The notes beneath the pieces are model-generated. The model saw nothing but the letters and a program-made list of their open reading frames with translations. It did not search any database and had not been told where the DNA came from. A stretch of DNA of 64,000 bases from assembly GCA_014529385.2 (NCBI GenBank), contig CM043959.1, positions 57,328,753 to 57,392,752 on the forward strand. Reading direction: 5' to 3'. The DNA comes from Adiantum capillus-veneris (Eukaryota > Streptophyta > Polypodiopsida > Polypodiales > Pteridaceae). Both the position numbers and the translations under genes were made by a program. Shown in pieces: positions 58,391 to 64,000 of this stretch (position 1 is the first letter of the stretch; every line of letters starts with the position of its first letter).

Positions 58391-58559
58391 ACAACTTGAA
58401 TAAAACTGTGATCTAGCTCTTCCATTTCTTCGTCATTGGCTCGTGAGATGGCTGGTGCTTGTTCGACCATGGGAGCTTTTCCTTTTCCATTTGTATTACT
58501 CGTTCCCGCCTCGTGGTCGTGGGCACCACCGAAGCGAGTTCTCTTAACCGGGGCCATTT
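58391..58559 (-). pseudogene. Short ORF like a gag N-terminus, about 56 codons
   Basis: Minus-strand ATG at 58559 starts MAPVKRTRFGGAHDHEAGTS and runs to a stop near 58391 ('EEMEELDHSFIQVV'). It is basic then acidic, as gag N-termini of plant gypsy elements often are. It is oriented like the minus-strand polypurine tract and LTR-like start at 56942, so both may belong to one remnant inserted in E. It could also be a chance frame. Confidence 0.35.
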
Positions 58560-59424
58560 TACTCACTACTTTAAATAATTATCTTGGAGAAAAGAGCTAA
58601 GGTCCACAAGAGTCATAACAAACCAATTGATAGATTAGCAACATTAAATAATCCCTCCTATATGAGAGGTCTAGATTTTTCCATATAGCAATCATTATGG
58701 ATGACACATAATCCTATGGGAACCGGCTCTAAAGATAATTACTCGGCTTAGTCAATTAAGAATAATAGGATTTCACTAATGGAATTACCAGAGAGATGAA
58801 TTAAGCACGATTAATCTCTTTCCTAGCAATTAGAGGGAGCAGAATCACCGCATGCATATGTGTGAGAAAAACCACCTCTTAGAGACTTAATGACAGATTA
58901 ATCTTCCCTTAATTATATCTTAATGCATAAGAGAAATGAATCTAATTCAGCTACAATATTAATGAGTAATAAAAGAGTGTGATTCTCGTCAGTCTACACA
59001 ATTACCGACTTACAGGTTAATTACTATGCTATCTAGAGAGAGAAAATTCTATTAATCATGCACTAATCATTAATTAAAGATCATGGATGGTTGATAACTC
59101 AGCTATGGCGTAATGATTACATATTAGAATATGGTTAAGGAGAAATTAGAGAGTAATTATAGAGAGTTACGACTAGGAGTAAGCATAATAGACGAGGAAT
59201 TTAGATGATAATGAAAAGAATTTACAGAAGGCATTAATTAAACCGTGGTTACCGTGATTATGGGATGATAATCCTCTCGATTCTCTTGTCTAATCGAGCT
59301 TCTTGAGGCGAGAATTCGACAACACCTCCCTCCTTGCTTCTCCTTCAAAAGGTGTGTGTATCGGCAGCACCTCCCCAAGGTGTGTGTAGGTGTGTGTGTG
59401 TGTGCAATGGGTGGGTGTGTGAGC

Positions 59425-59429
<5 letters not shown>

Positions 59430-59461
<32 letters not shown>
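59430..59461. repeat. (TG)n microsatellite
   Basis: About 16 TG units inside the 3' part of element E. Confidence 0.9.
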
Positions 59462-59464
<3 letters not shown>

Positions 59465-60523
59465 GCCTTTAAATAGGCTCCTACAGGCTGAAAATCGACC
59501 AGCCTTGCTATTTGCATCTGGGGGAGCACTGAGTCTCTGCATTGGCAAGTCCAGTTCCCCTACCCACCAAGTGTCCAGTTGGCTTGGTTAACTGGCTCTG
59601 ACACTTAGATACTGGCTTGGAAACTCTCCCTGGACTCCCACAGAGAGAGAAGGCGCCCCCTAGCTGCTAAAGCTGAGATGGAGTGGGCTGGAACCTGTTC
59701 CCACACAGCCTTGGGCCCCCGGTGCCTCCCTGGCCAATTTTGGGAAAAATTGATTTTAGGCTAAAACGGTTCATACGAGTCGGAATTTGATGCCGAAAAT
59801 TGCTATAGCAAGATCTAACTAAGGCGTACTGACCCGAGTACCTGCCATATTTAGCAGCCCCGGGGGTTCGAAAATGCATTTTTTCAAATTTGGAGTACGT
59901 ATGCAGTTTTTCGAGACGGTCAAAACTGGATGGGTCGGGTGACCAAAAACTTACTATTTTTGGAATTTATTTACAAAAATTATTTTAATTCACATTTTGA
60001 AGCTTTAAAACATTTTGAACATCATGGCATTGACAGAATTCGGAAAACTGCTAAAAATAACAACTTTTTCCATTATGTTCATTTCATGGTACAATGGTGC
60101 TCTTTTTGGTTGGGGTCAGAGACCTTACACTCGCGATTAAACAACTTAATTGACCAAAGAAAATTAAGAAGCTTACCCATGGTATTAATAGTCGATCTTT
60201 AGTGCCTTTCGACCGTTCAATTAGCGGTCCCAAACTTGTTTAGTTTTTTACCTTCCCAACTGTTTATGCATTTGATTATATTGCAATTTAATGTTTATTG
60301 CTGACAAATGGTTTAAAATTATGTTACCAATCAAATTGTCTGCCTACAACTTCATATGATTTTTAATTGCTTATGAGAATGCAATTACTGTGCCAATGTT
60401 GTTTGATTTTGCAGTGATTGAAGGAGGCTAAGGACATTCATCTCAAATGCTCTTCCAAACCTCGACGAACGAGCTTCAACTCAATAGCTTTCGAGGACGG
60501 AATCTACATCAGGAAGGGAGGCA

Positions 60524-60842
60524 TGTTAACCTTCACGCACATTCCTATCACCTAAGACGGATGCTGTATTATTTATTTGGTAGAGATAGGTACCGGGCTT
60601 GTCGGTCCAATAGGAAAAGGGTAAGAGTGATTTCCGATGAGAGGTGCACTCTAACTGGAACATTCAAGGGATTAGTTGGCTAAGCACGGGCGCTCAAGTG
60701 TGAATGGGGCGAGCTCATATAAAAGTCAACTAAACCTAAAATTCACTCATTCTCTCATTTGTGCAATTGAAGAGTGCTCTTGCTCCATCACCATCTTCTT
60801 CTTCTTCATCTCCTTGTGTGTGTGTGTGTGTGTATGCGAGAG

Positions 60843-60921
<79 letters not shown>

Positions 60922-61111
60922 ATTGCGACAACGGCACGACGGTCGGCAAAGCGGTTGAGCGCGGCGCAGCGACAGCTTCTTCTTCTTCGTGGTTAGGAAT
61001 CCTCCACAATAGCAAGCGTAGAGCGGTGAGTGACACACCATCGCCATCTTTGATCTCGCACACAGTGTATCGGCAAGTTCCTTGCATTGACACGTGCGAC
61101 AGACACGCACA
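60524..61111 (+). repeat. 3' LTR of element E
   Basis: Partner of 49385-50033. It lacks a stretch of roughly 35 bases present in the 5' LTR near 49935-49980 and has a shorter TG tract. Target duplication AGGCT follows. Confidence 0.92.
60817..60920. repeat. Compound (TG)n(GA)n microsatellite in the 3' LTR of E
   Basis: Short TG tract (about 8 units) and a long GA tract (about 40 units), at the site matching 49686-49799. Confidence 0.95.
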
Positions 61112-62620
61112 AGGCTTAAAACGTGTCACAAAAAGACTGAACAATGGAAAAATTGCAAAAAGTGTTCATTTTAGGCCAAAAGTAAATAATCGCGATTATT
61201 TATTTTCAGCTCAAAATTGACCAAAATTGCTATTAGAGACTCTATGCATGATAACAAACATCTTTGGTGAAGGCTCATAGAATTTGGATCATAAAACAGA
61301 CCAAAAACTTGATAAAAATATGAAATCTGTATTGTTTGTCAAGAAATTGAGTTTGACTTGATAAGTCTTGTTCAAATTTGGTGAAATTTGACTCAGAAGC
61401 TTAGTTTGAAGTTTTTAACATCATGTGTGTATGCTCAGATGATCATAATCATGCTAAAATTTGCCATAAGTAAATAATCACGATTATTTACTTTTGTCCA
61501 ATTTTTAAACTTTTTTGGCCAACCAAGTATACCACAAGTTCTATCATGCTGTATTGAGCACTCATATCAAATTTGATAAGATTTGATCTATGAAGTAAAA
61601 ATTTTGGCCACATTTGTAAAGTCAATCTACAGACACAAAATTGTTGACAATTTGAGCAGAGTTAATCCAAACTTGGTGAAATTTGCCTAGGGAGCTTAAG
61701 TTGAGTTGCTTTACCTATTTGTATCAACATTTTGGCAAAATTTTTCCATAAGTTAATAATCACGATTATTTACTTCTGCTCCAGATTTGAACATTTTTTC
61801 ACAATTGAGTATACCACAAGGTCAAGCATATCAAGTAGACTCCACATATCAAATTTGGTGAAATTTGGATCATAGAAGTGAGACTTAAGCTAGATTCTTG
61901 AAAACTGAGTCTACGGACACTAAACAATTGATAACTTGGACAAATCTTGTTCAAACTTAGTGAAACTTGTCCAGAGACTACAAAAGGTGTTTATATGGAA
62001 AAACAAGTCTAAAAGTGAGCAAAATTGAGAAAAGTCAATAATGAGATTATTCACTTTTGAGCCCTAGAGACAAGATTTTGGACTTCTAAGCTTGTATAGT
62101 GTTAGAACAACGTAATACAAGGCCACTGGTCAAGTTTGGATTCCATCGGGTATAAATTAGTACATGTTAACTCATTTTCTAGGTTGCAGATTAATCCTTT
62201 ATTTCTTTGCAAGGGTAGAATTTGGAAGTCTCATCTGCTGACTCACTTAGCTCAGATTGAAGTGATATATATAAACCAATCACAATAGTTAGCAAAAATT
62301 GTACAGTCTTTGTGAGAAAATTGCTAACTTGGTTAAAACTGGCACAGGAACTAGGTTGCAGGGAAAGAATTGAGAGCTTGATAGGAGTTGCATTCAAGTC
62401 AAGTGGGAAAAACAGATAACAAGTCAATCCGACGGTAAGTACTCTATCCAGGGCTTAACAAGTCTATATGAACCTTAGATCTGGTTATATACTAGCAAAT
62501 CAAGGCATATTTGGAGAGACCGCTAGTAGAGTATCCACCAAAGAGAGTGTGAATCAAGGTGATCACTTGGGCACTATCTTTGAAGAAGTCTAAGACACTT
62601 ATTCGGACTCAACATCTAAA
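61112..62620 (+). repeat. Leader of element F with palindrome array
   Basis: Non-coding. A 20-bp palindrome TAAATAATCGCGATTATTTA lies at 61183-61202, with variants at 61471-61490 and 61753-61772 and a decayed fourth near 62036-62053. Start-to-start distances are 288, 282 and 283. Neighbouring phrases recur in each unit ('tttggtgaaatttg', 'gacacaaaattgttgac'), so these are about 283-bp tandem units, each with one palindrome. Element D's leader has the same organisation with a different palindrome. Confidence 0.8.
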
Positions 62621-64000
62621 ATGTCTTCTTATTCGAATCAGTCAGGAACCGGAACGACAGTGCGATATAAGCACATACTCAACTTTTATAAGACTAATGT
62701 CCATGGAGCTCATGTTTATCTGGATCCTAATGAGGAGTATGCCATTCACATTGATGACCATGACATAGAGTTTGAAGAGGAAATCAGGGCAAACAAACAA
62801 GGAAAAATCTATATGGATAAAAAAGAGACTTAGTATGTAAAAGTGAAAAATCATGATGTGATAGACAAATGGGGGTTGGAAGGGAATACAATAATTCCGG
62901 ATATGTCAGGAAAAGAAGGTCCACCAACTTTGGAATTCAAGGGATACAATCAAGTTGATCTAAAACCTTTGAAATGGCTTAGCACTGATAATCCTAGGAT
63001 CGGAGTCTATTGTTGGGAGGATAGGAATGTTAAGGATCTTTTATGGACCTTCATTCCAAATCAGGGCAGTTAACACCCATGAAGATCATCTATATCTTCA
63101 AGATCAAAGACAAGGGTTCAACATATCTACCAACTTACCTATTTAGGGATTATTATAACAATAACTTTGTTATGATGAGTCCTAAGGAAGTGGAACAGAC
63201 CAGATACCAAGGGTACTCCATAAGAGATTGGATATTGCGACAAGGACCTGATCCTATTCCAAGAGAAGAACTCTGCAAGAGATCTTTTGGGAGCAATGTT
63301 AAAAACCCAAATTTACCTCATCATAAAGAAAACCAAGTGACTTTAAAGTTAGTCCAGGGCTACATGAGTCACTATTTCCAACATATTGGTTTGAAGGACT
63401 TGAGACAGGACCCACTGCCAGAAGAGTTGGAGCTGAGCCAAGAGCTGAGCCAAATAGACGTTTTAGACCAGCTGATTTTTAAAAATGGGTCAAAAAATAC
63501 AGTTGATCTAGGGATCCATATGACGAATTAGCTAGCTTCAAGCAAGTGCTAAGAGCAAAAAGCGTATTTGATTTTCACACTCAATTTGAGGGATTTGGAA
63601 TGACTTTAGAAGGAAAAGCTTTGACATGGTTCCAAAACATTCCACCAAGGTCAATCATGGATTAAAATACATTAGCTCAGGTATTTGTAGCTGCATGTTC
63701 CAACACAAGTATCAAACATAATATGATAGCTCAAATCTATAGCTTCAACAGAAACAAGGTGAGTTTGTTAGGGATTGTGCAACCAGGATGAAACAATACA
63801 TTGCAATATATCTAGAATTAGAAATACTAGCAGAAGAAAGATTAGTGTCATTGTTTCTAGAAGGATTTCGCAGCAAAGAACTTCATGCTATACTGTATAG
63901 CAAGACACATATGACCCTAGAAGAGTGTGTATCAGATGCTATTGAGCTGGAAGACAATTGTGATATTTCAATGAAGAAAATTTCCCTAAGAATGCTCAGA
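62621..64000 (+). pseudogene. gag: gag of element F, cut by the window end
   Basis: Starts at ATG 62621 ('MSSYSNQSGTGTTVRYKHI'). TAG at 62831 and a frameshift near 63065 break it; a second frame runs 63043-63531. The capsid is at about 63480-64000 ('FHTQFEGFGMTLEGKALTWF'), clearly related to 'FVTQFAGFGLTLEDDAATWF' of element D. Further stops occur in the last 400 bases. The rest of F lies beyond the window. Confidence 0.75.

Larger units (their letters stand above)
56942..60523. other. 3' non-coding part of E with inserted remnants
   Basis: Contents: a four-copy tandem repeat around CACCGCATAGAAAGCA (58008-58113); a short minus-strand ORF (58391-58559, listed separately); a TATA-like TATTTAAAGG on the minus strand near 59467-59476; a (TG)n tract at about 59430-59461. 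Open frames at 57477-57749 and 59930-60202 show no recognisable domain. The last about 640 bases, up to the polypurine tract, look like E's own 3' region. Confidence 0.5.

Noticed and set aside
59930-60202. 90-codon plus-strand frame near the end of element E
   Set aside because: No homology I can recognise; basic, aromatic composition is what AT-rich DNA gives; other E segments of this kind are non-coding.

Overview
The window is a nested stack of plant transposable elements. I see no ordinary host gene, rRNA gene or tRNA gene in it. The polyproteins are plant Ty3/gypsy types (a chromovirus with a chromodomain-like tail, and a Tat-type element with a second RNase H domain). One DNA-transposon gene has plant-like introns, and long GA, TG and poly-G tracts are common. 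This fits a repeat-rich land-plant nuclear genome. A seed-free plant such as a fern is my tentative guess from general familiarity with these protein families, not something shown here.

Layout. (1) Positions 1-32895 hold one old minus-strand chromovirus ('C'): LTR at 1-1079, pol at about 10228-13317, gag at about 31244-32895. It is split by three insertions. 'D' (1560-9954, TSD GTCTT) is an LTR element with only gag and protease. A 247-bp MITE lies at 9973-10219 (8-bp TSD). A 17.9-kb TIR transposon (13329-31232, MULE-like) carries on its minus strand a broken transposase and a small intact ORF, and on its plus strand a spliced gene joining a ParB-like domain to a DNA-methyltransferase-like domain. 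That transposon was itself entered by 'G' (16417-25133), a minus-strand Tat-like retrotransposon whose gag-pol frame is broken by only three stop codons. (2) Positions 33594-46775 hold plus-strand copies of the chromovirus family: 'A' (34596-41840, fairly complete) and, joined to it through adjacent LTR sequences, the more decayed relative 'B'. (3) From about 46780 to the end lies another gag-type LTR element ('F'). It contains a TTAA-flanked 1.35-kb element (47933-49283) and 'E' (49385-61111, perfect TSD AGGCT), a second gag/protease-only LTR element.

Most exciting item: the ParB-like plus methyltransferase-like gene (26638-30871) inside the TIR transposon, next to a cluster of long inverted repeats with three copies of the palindrome GTCCACGTGGAC. 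ParB-methyltransferase combinations are familiar from phages and bacterial mobile elements; a spliced version as transposon cargo in a plant-like genome is worth pursuing. This copy is a pseudogene (early stop, frameshifts, degenerate catalytic motif), so an intact relative should be sought.

Second item: the untranslated leaders of D and F each carry arrays of 20-22-bp palindromes. The two palindromes differ in sequence, but both arrays use a period near 283 bp.

Most premature stops where a sister copy or context shows the original codon fit C-to-T changes (CAA/CAG/CGA/TGG to stop), as expected for methylated, silenced repeats. Exon borders, LTR ends and TIR ends were read by eye; borders marked 'about' may be off by tens of bases.
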